From positions 158,335 to 222,334 of the forward strand of contig NZ_BBOJ01000019.1 in the NCBI RefSeq assembly GCF_000974445.1: DNA of 64,000 nt. Direction: 5' to 3'. The stretch is from Lentzea aerocolonigenes. Its GTDB lineage: Bacteria > Actinomycetota > Actinomycetes > Mycobacteriales > Pseudonocardiaceae. Positions 49,661 to 58,851 of this stretch are shown in pieces. The notes beneath the pieces were generated by a model, which saw only the letters and a list, made by a program, of their open reading frames with translations, had not been told where the DNA came from and searched no databases. Numbering within the stretch: the first letter of the stretch is position 1; every line of letters begins with the position of its first letter. The translations under genes and the position numbers were made by a program.

Positions 49661-50703
49661 ACCCGAGCCTCCCGACGACTACGGACCAGCAGATACATCA
49701 GATAGGGCGCCCCGAGCACGGCCGTGACCACCCCGACCGGCAGCTCGAGCCGATAGACCGTCCGCGCCACCAGATCCGACAACATGACCAGCACGCCGCC
49801 GACCACCACGGACCCGAACAACGGCGGCTGCGCGGTCCCCGCCAACCGCAAAGCGATCTGCGGCGTGGCAAGTGCGACGAACGCGATCGGCCCGGCCGCA
49901 GCGGTGGCCACCGACGCCAGCACGATCGCCACCACGATCAGCAGCGACCGCGCCAGGTTGACCCGAACCCCGAGCCCGCGCGAAGTCTCGTCCCCGAACT
50001 GCAGCGCCCCGAGCACGTGGCCGCCGATCAACGCCACCGGAACAAGCACCACCAGCGCGAGCGCGACCGGCACGACGTGCTCCCACCCGCGCCCGTTCAG
50101 CGACCCGGTGATCCACACCATCGCGCGCCCGGCGTCCTGCACGTCGCCGACGGTCAGCAGGTAGTGCGTGAAGTTGCCGGCCACCGCGGTGATGCCGATG
50201 CCGACCAGCACCATCCGGAAGCCCTCGATGCCCTGCCGCCACGCCAGCGCGTACACCAGCAGGCCCGCGACCAGACCACCCGCGAGACCGGCCAGCGGCA
50301 GCCCGATCGACGCCGCACCGCCGGTCACCACGCCCAGCGACCCGGCGAACGTGATCACCGAGACCGCTCCGGCGCCGGCGCCCCAGGTCACGCCGAGGAT
50401 GTCCGGCGACGCCAGCGGGTTGCGCACGATCGCCTGGAAGATCGCACCGGAGAGCCCGAGCGCACCGCCGACGAGCAGACCCGTCAGCGCTCGCGGCATC
50501 CGCAGCTCCATCACCACGAACTGGTCGCGGCGCGTGCCTCCGCCCAGCAACGTGTCGACGACCTGCGACGCGGTCAGCGGGAAGTCGCCGATCATGATGT
50601 CCACGACCAGGACGACGGCCAGCAGCACCAGCGCGACCGCGACCATCACCAGCGGCCGCCGGCGCAGCTTGAACGAGGTCGCCCCGACCCTGAGCGCGGT
50701 CAA
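49657..50703 (-). CDS. siderophore ABC transporter permease (FepG-like)
   Basis: A 348-residue FecCD-family permease with about ten helices. LVMVAVALVLLAVVLVVDIM is helix 1; RMPRALTGLLVGGALGLSGA is the family signature; GPIAFVALATPQIALRLAG is the ATPase-coupling loop. TTG at 50703 overlaps the preceding permease stop; a longer upstream frame is a shadow of that gene. Confidence 0.92.
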   Translation of the reverse strand: MTALRVGATSFKLRRRPLVMVAVALVLLAVVLVVDIMIGDFPLTASQVVDTLLGGGTRRDQFVVMELRMPRALTGLLVGGALGLSGAIFQAIVRNPLASPDILGVTWGAGAGAVSVITFAGSLGVVTGGAASIGLPLAGLAGGLVAGLLVYALAWRQGIEGFRMVLVGIGITAVAGNFTHYLLTVGDVQDAGRAMVWITGSLNGRGWEHVVPVALALVVLVPVALIGGHVLGALQFGDETSRGLGVRVNLARSLLIVVAIVLASVATAAAGPIAFVALATPQIALRLAGTAQPPLFGSVVVGGVLVMLSDLVARTVYRLELPVGVVTAVLGAPYLMYLLVRSRREARV

Positions 50704-51695
50704 ATCCTCACCAGCTTCTTGCGACGCACCAGGTAGATGAAGAAGGGCGCGCCGAGCAGCGCCAGCATCACGCCGACCTCCACCTCGGACGGACGAGCCA
50801 CCACCCTGCCCACGACGTCGGCGAACAGCAGCAGGATCGCGCCCAGCACGGCGGAGAACGGCAGCAGCCAGCGGTAGTCCGGGCCGGTGAACGCGCGGGC
50901 GACGTGCGGCACCACGAGCCCGAGGAACCCGATGGGCCCGCACGCCGCGACAGCCCCGCCCACCAGCAGTGTGATCGCGAAGATGCCCAACGACCTCGTC
51001 GTCCCGACCCGCACGCCCAGCGACCGAGCCACGTCTTCGCCCAGCGACAACGCGTTGAGTCCCGGCGCGTTGAACGCCGCGAGGACGAGCCCGGCGACCA
51101 GGAACGGCAGCACCTGCGTCAGCACCGTCATGTCACGTCCCGCGATGGCGCCGACCTGCCAGAACCGGAACGCGTCGAGCGACTGCTGGTCGAGCAGCAC
51201 GATCGCCGACACCAGACCGTGCATCAGCGCGGAGACCGCGGCACCGGCCAGCGCCAGCGTCACCGGTGACGGCCCTCCCCGCCCGGCGGACCCGAGCAGG
51301 AACACCACCACGCTCGCGATCATCGCGCCGGCGAACGCGAACCAGATGTAGCCGACCAGCGACGAGACGCCGAACAGGAAGATCGAGAGCACGACCGCCA
51401 GCGCGGCGCCGTGCGTGACGCCGAGGATGCCGGGGTCGGCCAGCGGGTTGCGCGTGTGGCCCTGCATCAGCGCTCCGCCGACGCCGAGCGCGACGCCCAC
51501 CGCGATGCCGATCAACGTCCGGGGGATCCGCAACTGGCGGATCACCACGTCGTCCTCGACGCCGGTCGGTGTGAAGAGGCCGTGCCAGACCCCGGACAAC
51601 GGGATCTCCTTGGAGCCGATCGCGATGCTCGCCAGACACACCGCGACCAGCGCGAGCAGCAGGAAGAGCAGGCCGACCAACCTCTTACGGCCCAA
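50700..51695 (-). CDS. siderophore ABC transporter permease (FepD-like)
   Basis: A 331-residue FecCD permease, partner of FepG-like. RLVGLLFLLLALVAVCLAS helix 1, RIPRTLIGIAVGVALGVGGA signature, CGPIGFLGLVVPHVARAFTG coupling loop. TTG at 51695 is six bases after GGAGGGG; a TTG at 51710 has no ribosome site. First gene of the minus-strand part, divergent from the binding protein with an iron box between. Confidence 0.92.
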   Translation of the reverse strand: MGRKRLVGLLFLLLALVAVCLASIAIGSKEIPLSGVWHGLFTPTGVEDDVVIRQLRIPRTLIGIAVGVALGVGGALMQGHTRNPLADPGILGVTHGAALAVVLSIFLFGVSSLVGYIWFAFAGAMIASVVVFLLGSAGRGGPSPVTLALAGAAVSALMHGLVSAIVLLDQQSLDAFRFWQVGAIAGRDMTVLTQVLPFLVAGLVLAAFNAPGLNALSLGEDVARSLGVRVGTTRSLGIFAITLLVGGAVAACGPIGFLGLVVPHVARAFTGPDYRWLLPFSAVLGAILLLFADVVGRVVARPSEVEVGVMLALLGAPFFIYLVRRKKLVRI

Positions 51696-51734
51696 CGCCC
51701 ACCCCTCCAAATGCCCGACTTGTGCTCACGGAAG

Positions 51735-51753
51735 CCAGGTAAGCCTAACCGAA
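51735..51753. promoter_or_regulatory. IdeR/DtxR iron box between permease and binding protein
   Basis: CCAGGTAAGCCTAACCGAA fits the 19-bp DtxR/IdeR consensus and lies between divergent starts at 51695 and 51769, so one site can control both directions. Confidence 0.82.
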
Positions 51754-51768
51754 TTTCTGGAGTCACCG

Positions 51769-52737
51769 ATGCGAAGAACAGCTCTGATGAGTGTGGCGCT
51801 ACTCGCGCTCACCGCCTGTGGTCAGGCGACCACGACGAGCCCGAGTGCGCCCGCCGACCAGGGCTGGACGCCGGTGACGATCGAGCACGCCATGGGCAGG
51901 ACCGAGATCAAGGACCGGCCGAAGAGGATCGCCGCGCTCGACAGCAGCTACGTCGACGCCGCGCTCGCGCTGGAGACCGAGGTCGTCGCGTACACCCGCT
52001 ACCGCACCGACGGCCTGCCGGACTACCTGGCGCAGGACGCGGCCGAGTACGCGAAGAACGCCAAGGCCGTCGGTGAGCTGGCCAGCCCGAACCTCGAGGA
52101 GCTCGCCACGATCGGCCCTGACCTGATCGTGTCCGCGAAGGTCAGGCACGAGCAGATCTACGACAAGCTGTCCAAGATCGGCCCCACGGTGTTCAGCGTG
52201 ACGACCGGGCCGACGTGGAAGGACAACATCCGCCTGCTCGGCAAGGCGCTGGGCAAGGAGCAACTCGCCAACGAGAAGATCGCCGCCTACGAGGCGCGGG
52301 CCAAGAAGGTCGGCGACGCCATCCGCGCCAAGGCCGGCCACAACCCGTCGATCTCACTGGCCCGGTTCGTCGCCGGTGAGCAGACCGTGCGGCTCTACAC
52401 GGAGAAGTCGTTCCCCGGCGGCGTCCTGTTCGCCGACGCGGGCCTCGCGAGGCCTCAGGGCCAGCCGACCTCGGACAAGATCGCCGTCGACCTCAGCCAG
52501 GAGCAGATCTCCTCGCTCGACGCCGAACGGATCCTCGTCTCCGCCTGGACCGATCCGAAGGGCGAAACCGAGAAGATCAAGCAACAATATTTGGCCAACC
52601 CGTTGTGGGGTCAACTGAAAGGCCAGAAGCAGGACATCTCCGATGTCGTTTGGGTCTCATCGGTCAGCCTTCAGGGCGCGCACGCGATGCTCGACGACCT
52701 CGCGAAGGGTTTCGGCGTCGATCCGGCGCGTAGTTGA
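51769..52737 (+). CDS. siderophore-binding lipoprotein (FepB-like)
   Basis: A 322-residue type III periplasmic-binding lipoprotein. Signal peptide RRTALMSVALLALTACG with lipobox LTAC. Two lobes: VTIEHAMGRTEIKDRPKRIA, IGPDLIVSAKVRHEQIYDKL, and FPGGVLFADAGLARP. ATG at 51769 is six bases after GGAG. Delivers ferric siderophore to the divergent permeases; the siderophore type is not evident. Confidence 0.92.
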   Translation: MRRTALMSVALLALTACGQATTTSPSAPADQGWTPVTIEHAMGRTEIKDRPKRIAALDSSYVDAALALETEVVAYTRYRTDGLPDYLAQDAAEYAKNAKAVGELASPNLEELATIGPDLIVSAKVRHEQIYDKLSKIGPTVFSVTTGPTWKDNIRLLGKALGKEQLANEKIAAYEARAKKVGDAIRAKAGHNPSISLARFVAGEQTVRLYTEKSFPGGVLFADAGLARPQGQPTSDKIAVDLSQEQISSLDAERILVSAWTDPKGETEKIKQQYLANPLWGQLKGQKQDISDVVWVSSVSLQGAHAMLDDLAKGFGVDPARS

Positions 52738-52764
52738 ACAGTCACATAAAAACACGCCCGGGGG

Positions 52765-52864
52765 TTCGGGGATCTCCCCGAAAAGCACTGCGGGCCACAG
52801 CGAAGGTGCGCAGCACCGAGCAATGTGGCCCGCCTCGGGGTTCCGGGACGATTCCCGGAACCCC
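52765..52864. terminator. array of three hairpins between the FepB-like gene and lsr2
   Basis: TTCGGGGA/TCCCCGAA (52765-52782), GCGGGCCACA/TGTGGCCCGC (52790-52833; inner GGTGC/GCACC), and GGGGTTCCGGGA/TCCCGGAACCCC (52837-52864, 4-base loop, followed by TTCGTGTTTT). The last is a terminator for the FepB-like gene. The convergent lsr2 uses it in the other direction. Confidence 0.8.
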
Positions 52865-52883
52865 TTCGTGTTTTACCGAATTT

Positions 52884-53231
52884 TCAGCCCTGCTGGTGGT
52901 ACGCGTCGAGCACCTCGGCCGGGATGCGGCCGCGATCCGACACCTTCATGCCCTGCTTGCGGGCCCACTCGCGAATGGCCTGGTTCTGCTCACGATCCGC
53001 TGATGCCGGACGTGCCTTCACACCGGCAGGACGACCAGGTCCAACGCGCTTGCGGCCACCCGCACGACGTGCACTTCCGACGAAGTCGGCAAGAGCGTCC
53101 CGCAGTTTGCCCGCATTGCCCGAGGAAAGGTCGATCGTGTAGCTGACCCCATCCAGTCCGAACTCGACGGTCTCCTCAGCGGTGGAACCGTCCAGATCGT
53201 CGACGAGGGTCACCGTGACCTTCTGCGCCAT
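52884..53231 (-). CDS. lsr2: nucleoid-associated protein Lsr2
   Basis: A 115-residue H-NS-like protein that bridges AT-rich DNA and silences acquired genes. N-terminal dimerisation: AQKVTVTLVDDLDGSTAEET, EFGLDGVSYTIDLSSGNAGK. C-terminal DNA-binding: NQAIREWARKQGMKVSDRGR with the minor-groove RGR-type motif, then IPAEVLDAYH. ATG at 53231 is six bases after AGGAGG; an upstream frame start at 53276 is not needed. Confidence 0.96.
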   Translation of the reverse strand: MAQKVTVTLVDDLDGSTAEETVEFGLDGVSYTIDLSSGNAGKLRDALADFVGSARRAGGRKRVGPGRPAGVKARPASADREQNQAIREWARKQGMKVSDRGRIPAEVLDAYHQQG

Positions 53232-53346
53232 GCGTATCCTCCTGGACCCCGAATGCGCGGTCACCCGCGTCGCCAACTAAAGCCTTCTGCGAGGCAGGTT
53301 AGCGCACGGGTGCCACATTGCACCTATCGACATCCCGGAAAGTTAC

Positions 53347-54858
53347 TCATTCAGGGCGAACGAGCGGGAACAAGATGGTCTCCCTGATACCCAGGCCGGT
53401 GAGGGCCATCAGCAGCCGATCGATACCCATTCCGACACCACCACTCGGTGGCATTCCGTACTCCAGTGATCGCAGAAAGTCCTCATCGATCGGCATGGCC
53501 TCGACGTCACCGGCCGCGGCAAGCCGCGCCTGCGCTTCGAGACGTTCCCGTTCGATCACCGGGTCCACCAGTTCGGAGTAACCGGTTCCGAGTTCGAATC
53601 CGCGGACGTACAGATCCCACTTTTCGGCGACACCTGGCTTGGTGCGGTGCTGCCTGGTCAGCGGGGACGTCTCCACCGGGTAGTCGCGCACGAACGTCGG
53701 GGCGTAGAGCGAGTCGCACACCAGGTGCTCCCACAGCTCCTCGACCAGCTTGCCGTGCCCGAACTTCGGGTTGACCTCGAGTTCGTGCCGGTCGCAAAGC
53801 TTGCGCAGCACCTCGGCAGGCGTCTCGGGGGTGATTTCCTCACCGACCGCTCCGGACAACGACTCGTAGATGCTGAGCGTCGTCCATTCACCCGAGAGGT
53901 CGTACTCGCTGCCGTCCGCCAACGTGACGATCTGAGAACCGGTCACCGCTTCCGCGGCTTCCTGGATCAGCTCGCGGGTGAGTACGGCGTTCGAGTCGTA
54001 CGTCGCGTACGCCTCGTAGTACTCCAGCATCGAAAACTCGGGCGAATGCGACGAGTCCACGCCCTCGTTGCGGAAGTTCCGGTTGATCTCGAAGACCTTC
54101 TCGATGCCACCGACCACGCAGCGCTTCAAGTACAGCTCGGGTGCGATGCGGAGGTACAGATCGATGTCGAGCGCGTTCGAGTGCGTGATGAACGGACGCG
54201 CGCTCGCACCACCCTGCAGCGTCTGCAACATCGGCGTCTCGACTTCGAGGAATCCGCGCCGGTGGAACGAGTCGCGCAGTGAACGAACCACGTTCGCACG
54301 GGTCCGAACAGTGTCGCGAGCGGTCGGCCGCAGGATCAGGTCGACGTAACGCTGGCGAATGCGGGTTTCCTCGCCGAGTTCCTTGTGCGCGACCGGCAAC
54401 GGGCGCAGCGACTTCGACGTCAGCTGCCACGCGTCGGCCATCACGGAAAGCTCACCGCGGCGCGAGCTGATGACCTCGCCGTGGATGAAAACGTGGTCAC
54501 CGAGGTCGACGTCGGTCTTCCACTCGGAAAGCGCTTCTTCACCCACACCGGCGAGGCTCAGCATCGCCTGCAGTTCGGTGCCGTCGCCTTCGCGCAACGT
54601 CGCGAAGCACAGCTTTCCGGTGTTGCGCATGAACATCACGCGCCCGGTCACACCGACGAGCTCGCCGGTCTGCGTGTCGGGTTCGAGTTCGGGATGCGCG
54701 TCGCGAATCTCGCGCAACGTGTGCGTGCGCGCGACTTCGACGGGATACGGCTCCTTGCCGGAAGCGAGCAGCCGCGCACGCTTCTCCCGGCGCACGCGCA
54801 TCTGCTCTGGCAGGTCTTCTTCGCTGGTCACGAGGTTTTGCTTCGGCTGCTCACTCAC
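53347..54858 (-). CDS. lysS: lysyl-tRNA synthetase, class II
   Basis: A 503-residue enzyme. OB-fold anticodon domain (VGVTGRVMFMRNTGKLCFAT), motif 1 near FLEVETPMLQTLQGGASARP, motif 2 in FEINRNFRNEGVDSSHSPEF, motif 3 in GMPPSGGVGMGIDRLLMALT. Full length; start GTG at 54858. Follows the mycobacterial order clpC1-lsr2-lysS. Between lsr2 and lysS are 115 bases with the lsr2 promoter. Confidence 0.97.
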   Translation of the reverse strand: MSEQPKQNLVTSEEDLPEQMRVRREKRARLLASGKEPYPVEVARTHTLREIRDAHPELEPDTQTGELVGVTGRVMFMRNTGKLCFATLREGDGTELQAMLSLAGVGEEALSEWKTDVDLGDHVFIHGEVISSRRGELSVMADAWQLTSKSLRPLPVAHKELGEETRIRQRYVDLILRPTARDTVRTRANVVRSLRDSFHRRGFLEVETPMLQTLQGGASARPFITHSNALDIDLYLRIAPELYLKRCVVGGIEKVFEINRNFRNEGVDSSHSPEFSMLEYYEAYATYDSNAVLTRELIQEAAEAVTGSQIVTLADGSEYDLSGEWTTLSIYESLSGAVGEEITPETPAEVLRKLCDRHELEVNPKFGHGKLVEELWEHLVCDSLYAPTFVRDYPVETSPLTRQHRTKPGVAEKWDLYVRGFELGTGYSELVDPVIERERLEAQARLAAAGDVEAMPIDEDFLRSLEYGMPPSGGVGMGIDRLLMALTGLGIRETILFPLVRPE

Positions 54859-54937
54859 GCGGAGAAGGGTACGGAAGTGCTCGAGGGCGAGGCGAACCGG
54901 ATACCTCTCCGGATTCCCGACACCCTAAGTTGGACGG

Positions 54938-55693
54938 ATGGATCTACACGCGAGGCGAGCGGACTCGTTCGGCGCGCAGGCCGAGGCCTACGCCGAACAC
55001 CGGCCTGACTATCCCGTGGCGGCGATCCGGTGGGCCTTGGAGCCCCTGGGCACATCCGAGCGTTTAGACGTCATGGACCTCGCCGCCGGCACCGGCAAGC
55101 TGACGTCGGTCCTGGTGGCGGAAGGCCACCGGGTGACAGCCGTGGAGCCCAACGAGCAGATGCTGTCCGAGCTGGTGCGCCGCGTGCACGACGTGCGCGC
55201 GCTGCCGGGCCACGCCGAGCACATCCCGGTTCCGGACCAGACCATCGACGCCGTGCTGGTCGGCACCGCGTTCCACTGGTTCGACCAGGAGAGGGCGCTG
55301 CCGGAGATCGCCAGGGTGCTGCGCCCCGGTGGCGTCGTCGCGGCGATGTGGAACGAACACGCCCGGGACGTCGAGTGGCTGGCCGAGTTCGAGCGGTTGT
55401 CGGCCACGAGCGTCGAATCGCAGCACCAGGACCCCACGGGCGTCATGACGAGTTCGTCGTTCAGCCCGATCGAGACCAGGACGTTCCCACACGCGCACCG
55501 CAGGGACTCGCCGGAAGCGCTCGTCGCCACCGTCAACACGCATTCGCGGATGCTGGTCGTCAGCGACGAGGAGCGGGCCGAGATCAACGAGAAGATGCTC
55601 GCCTTCCTCCGCTCGCGGCCGGAGACGTCGAACGGACCGTTCGACGTCCCCCTGCGCACGGAGGTCTTCCGGGCGGTGCGCCTCAGCGAGTAG
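54938..55693 (+). CDS. class I SAM-dependent methyltransferase
   Basis: A 251-residue methyltransferase (Methyltransf_11 type). VMDLAAGTGKLTSVLVAEGH is motif I; AVEPNEQML motif II; VLVGTAFHWFDQERALPEIA and RVLRPGGVVAAMWNE are motifs III-IV. The QAEAYAEHRPDYP start is common in small-molecule methyltransferases. Substrate unknown. Overlaps coaX tail to tail by 11 bases. Confidence 0.87.
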   Translation: MDLHARRADSFGAQAEAYAEHRPDYPVAAIRWALEPLGTSERLDVMDLAAGTGKLTSVLVAEGHRVTAVEPNEQMLSELVRRVHDVRALPGHAEHIPVPDQTIDAVLVGTAFHWFDQERALPEIARVLRPGGVVAAMWNEHARDVEWLAEFERLSATSVESQHQDPTGVMTSSSFSPIETRTFPHAHRRDSPEALVATVNTHSRMLVVSDEERAEINEKMLAFLRSRPETSNGPFDVPLRTEVFRAVRLSE

Positions 55694-56474
55694 ACATGTT
55701 GCGCTCGAAGACGAGCCGCAACCCCAGCAGGGTCAGGTCGGGCACGTGGTGCGCGATCGTCGACGACTCCGAGACGACCAGTGGAGCGAGCCCGCCCGTG
55801 GCGATCACCGTCACGGGGCCGGGGTCGGTCTGCTGGAGCTCCTCGGTGATCTTGCGCACCAGCCCGTCCACCTGCCCGACGAACCCGTAGACGATGCCGG
55901 ACTGCAGGCACTCCACGGTGTTCTTGCCGATCACGTTGCGCGGCCTGACCAGCTCGACCTTGCGCAGCTGGGCGGCGCGCGCGGCCAGGGCGTCGACCGA
56001 GATCTCGATGCCGGGTGCCAGCGCACCGCCGAGGAACTCGCCGCGCGACGAGATCACGTCGAGGTTCGTGGACGTGCCGAAGTCGACGACGATGCACGAG
56101 GTCGAGTAGAGGTGGTGCGCGGCCAGCGTGTTGATCACGCGGTCCGAACCCACCTCCTTCGGGTTGTCGACGAGCAGCGGCACACCGGTCTTCACGCCCG
56201 GCTCCACCAGCACCTTCGGCACGGTGTCGTAGTAGCGGCCGAGCATGACCCGCAGCTCGCGCAGCACCGCGGGCACGGTGGACAGCGCGGAGATGCCGGT
56301 GATCTTGTCGGCGTACTCGCCGAGCAGGCCGCGCATGGTCAGCGCGAGCTCGTCGGCGGTCATGCGCGCGTCGGTGCGCATCCGCCAGTCGCGCACGAGC
56401 GGGGCCGTGTCGCCGACCCCGTCGTACAGGCCGAGCACGATGTTGGTGTTGCCGACGTCGATGGCGAGCAGCAC
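55683..56474 (-). CDS. coaX: type III pantothenate kinase
   Basis: A 263-residue ASKHA-fold kinase, first step from pantothenate to CoA. LLAIDVGNTNIVLGLYDG is the phosphate-1 loop with catalytic Asp; VVDFGTSTNLDVIS the phosphate-2 loop; GTSTNLD and ATGGLAPLV further ATP contacts. GTG at 56474. Runs with panD and panC (Rv3600c-Rv3602c order). Confidence 0.96.
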   Translation of the reverse strand: MLLAIDVGNTNIVLGLYDGVGDTAPLVRDWRMRTDARMTADELALTMRGLLGEYADKITGISALSTVPAVLRELRVMLGRYYDTVPKVLVEPGVKTGVPLLVDNPKEVGSDRVINTLAAHHLYSTSCIVVDFGTSTNLDVISSRGEFLGGALAPGIEISVDALAARAAQLRKVELVRPRNVIGKNTVECLQSGIVYGFVGQVDGLVRKITEELQQTDPGPVTVIATGGLAPLVVSESSTIAHHVPDLTLLGLRLVFERNMSTR

Positions 56475-56485
56475 GGTGCGTTTCC

Positions 56486-56956
56486 TCAGTTCTCGGCTTG
56501 GATCAGCGCGTCGAGCGCGGTCGCCTCAACGGTCTCGGACGAAGGCGCGCTCGTGGAGCCGTTCACCAGACCGGAGCCCTCGGGGGCGTGCGCGGGGTCC
56601 GCACCGAGGTCGACGACCTTGTTGTCGGCGTCCACGAAGACGACCCGCGGCTGGTAGGTGCGGGACTCGGCGTCGTCCATCTGCCCGTAGGCGATGAGGA
56701 TGACGATGTCGCCGGGGTGCACGAGGTGCGCCGCCGCGCCGTTGATGCCCAGCACGCCGGACCCGCGCTCGCCGGGGATGACGTAGGTCTCCAGGCGCGC
56801 GCCGTTGGTGACGTCGACGATGGCGACCTGCTCGCCCGCCAGCAGGTCGGCGGCCTCCATCAGGTCCTCGTCCACCGTCACCGAGCCGACGTAGTGCAGG
56901 TCCGCCTGCGTCACGGTGGCGCGGTGGATCTTGGACTTCAGCATCGTGCGGAACAT
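56486..56956 (-). CDS. panD: aspartate 1-decarboxylase
   Basis: A 156-residue proenzyme that makes beta-alanine. Autocleavage forms a pyruvoyl group at Gly-Ser in LHYVGSVTVDEDLM. GERGSGVLGINGAAAHLVHP and ILIAYGQMDDAESRTYQP are family blocks. MFRTMLKSKIHRATV aligns with the mycobacterial N-terminus, so ATG 56956 is kept. Slightly long C-terminal tail. Confidence 0.96.
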   Translation of the reverse strand: MFRTMLKSKIHRATVTQADLHYVGSVTVDEDLMEAADLLAGEQVAIVDVTNGARLETYVIPGERGSGVLGINGAAAHLVHPGDIVILIAYGQMDDAESRTYQPRVVFVDADNKVVDLGADPAHAPEGSGLVNGSTSAPSSETVEATALDALIQAEN

Positions 56957-56966
56957 GTCATTCCCC

Positions 56967-57857
56967 CTACTCGTCGCCTTCGCCGAGCAACACCGCGATG
57001 TTGTCGATCAGACGGGTGGAACCGACCCTGGCCGCCACGAGCAGCCTGGCGTCGCCGTTCTCCGGTGCGGGACCGAGGTCGACCCCGCGCAGCTCCAGGT
57101 AGTCCAGTTCGACCTCGGGCACCTGCGCGAGGACGTCGTGCGCGGCCTTGAGCACCGCGTCCGCGCCCTGCGACGACACGTGCGCACCGGCGGTGAGCGC
57201 GGCCGACAGCGTCACGGCGTGGTGGCGCTGCTCCGGCGTCAGGTAGGCGTTGCGGGACGACAGCGCGAGGCCGTCGTGCTCGCGCACGGTCGGCACGCCG
57301 ACGACGTCGAGCGGGAAGTTCAGGTCGCGCGCCATCTTGTGGATGAGCTGCAGCTGTTGGTAGTCCTTCTGCCCGAACACCGCGTACGTGGGCTGCACGA
57401 TGTTGAACAGCTTCGACACCACGGTCAGCACGCCGGCGAAGTGACCGGGGCGGGACGCGCCCTCCAGCTCGTCGCCCAGCGGGCCGGGGTGCACGGTGAC
57501 CTGCGCGCCCTCGGGGTACATGTCCTCGACGGACGGCGCGAAGACCAGCCCCACGCGCTCCTCGCGGCAGATGTCCAGGTCGGACTCGAACTGCCGCGGG
57601 TACTTCGCGAGGTCCTCGTTCGGCCCGAACTGCAACGGGTTCACGAAGATCGACACCACGATCACCGTGTTCTGCATGACCTGCGCCTCGCGGATCAGCT
57701 GCCGGTGGCCCGCGTGCAGGGCGCCCATCGTGGGCACGAGCGCGACGTTGCGGCCGGCGTTGCGCAGCGCCCTGACCACGCGGTTGATCCGCTGCGGGTC
57801 GCGGTGCACCGTGACGTCGTCCGGGCGGTAGTCGTCCTTGGTCAATGGCTTGGTCAC
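56967..57857 (-). CDS. panC: pantothenate synthetase
   Basis: A 296-residue ATP-dependent ligase joining pantoate and beta-alanine. LVPTMGALHAGHRQLIREA carries the HIGH-like motif; VVSIFVNPLQFGPNEDLAKYP and FGQKDYQQLQLIHKM are pantoate sites; SSRNAYLTPEQR is a KMSKS-like loop. GTG at 57857 has GAGGA five bases upstream; a TTG at 57869 has none. Start lies one base after the stop of the preceding gene. Confidence 0.95.
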   Translation of the reverse strand: MTKPLTKDDYRPDDVTVHRDPQRINRVVRALRNAGRNVALVPTMGALHAGHRQLIREAQVMQNTVIVVSIFVNPLQFGPNEDLAKYPRQFESDLDICREERVGLVFAPSVEDMYPEGAQVTVHPGPLGDELEGASRPGHFAGVLTVVSKLFNIVQPTYAVFGQKDYQQLQLIHKMARDLNFPLDVVGVPTVREHDGLALSSRNAYLTPEQRHHAVTLSAALTAGAHVSSQGADAVLKAAHDVLAQVPEVELDYLELRGVDLGPAPENGDARLLVAARVGSTRLIDNIAVLLGEGDE

Positions 57858-57858
57858 G

Positions 57859-58749
57859 TCAGTCCTCAAGAGTGGTGCGAACGTCGTCGGCCGCGTCGGG
57901 CTTGAGCAGCCCGGAGCGTTCGGCCCGGTCGGCGGTGCGCCGGGCCAGCACGCGGTAGCTGGGCAGGGTCTCGGGCGCCTGCTCGGCCAGCACGCCGAGG
58001 TGCTTGCGCAAGGTACCCGTGTCGCCTCGCGCGACCGGACCGGTGAGGGCCCGGTCGCCGTGGCGCAGCGCGTTGTCGAGCGCGGCGGACAGCAACGGGC
58101 CGAGCAGGCGTTCGGCGTTGGCGACGCCGGCGTTCGTGAGCAGGTCGGCGGCGTCGCGGACCAGCGTGATCAGGTGGTTCGCGCCGTGGGCCAGTGCCGC
58201 GTGGTAGAGCGGGCGGACGGCCTCCGGCACCCGGACCGGCTCGGCGTCCATCTCCACGACCAGCGCCTCACCGACGCTCCACGCGACCTCGTCACCGTCC
58301 GCGGCCGTGACGCCGACGCACGCGGAGCTCATCCGCTGGAGGTCCTCGGGGCGGCCGGTGAACGTCATGACGGGGTGCAGGGCGAGGGTGAGCGCACCGA
58401 GCTGGGCAGCGGGTTCGAGAACCTTGACGCCCTGAGCGCCGCTGGTGTGCACGACGATCTGGCCCGCGCGCAGACTTTCGGTGGCGATCAGGCCCTTGAC
58501 CAGGCCTTCCAGCTCGTCGTCCGGCACGGCCAGCAGCACGAGGTCAGCGCGTTGAGCGACTTCGGTCGGGTCCTCGACCGGGACACCGGGCAGCAGCTCC
58601 TCCGCGCGGTTGCGGGAGGCCTGGGAGACGGCGGACGTGCCGACCACCACGTGGCCCGTCCTGGCCAGCGCGGCGCCCAGCACCGAGCCGACCCGGCCTG
58701 CCGAGATGACACCGACGGCGAGCCTGGCCGGACGTGGGGTCGCGTCCAT
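57859..58749 (-). CDS. Rossmann-like/DUF2520 protein, Rv3603c-like
   Basis: A 296-residue protein with an NADP-type Rossmann domain (LAVGVISAGRVGSVLGAALA, DLVLLAVPDDELEGLV) and a C-terminal DUF2520 helical domain (HAALAHGANHLITLVRDAAD). Resembles ketopantoate-reductase/6-phosphogluconate-dehydrogenase folds. It is always beside panC in this group, so a role in pantothenate synthesis is possible (inference). ATG at 58749 is eight bases after AGGAG. Confidence 0.9.
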   Translation of the reverse strand: MDATPRPARLAVGVISAGRVGSVLGAALARTGHVVVGTSAVSQASRNRAEELLPGVPVEDPTEVAQRADLVLLAVPDDELEGLVKGLIATESLRAGQIVVHTSGAQGVKVLEPAAQLGALTLALHPVMTFTGRPEDLQRMSSACVGVTAADGDEVAWSVGEALVVEMDAEPVRVPEAVRPLYHAALAHGANHLITLVRDAADLLTNAGVANAERLLGPLLSAALDNALRHGDRALTGPVARGDTGTLRKHLGVLAEQAPETLPSYRVLARRTADRAERSGLLKPDAADDVRTTLED

Positions 58750-58851
58750 GCGACTAACTCCTTCTGACGTTCCAGTCCCAGGTGCGGGTACCAGACGACG
58801 CCGCCGAGGGTAATCCGCACTTCCCGGCCTGTACCCGGTCGGTGACGGGAC

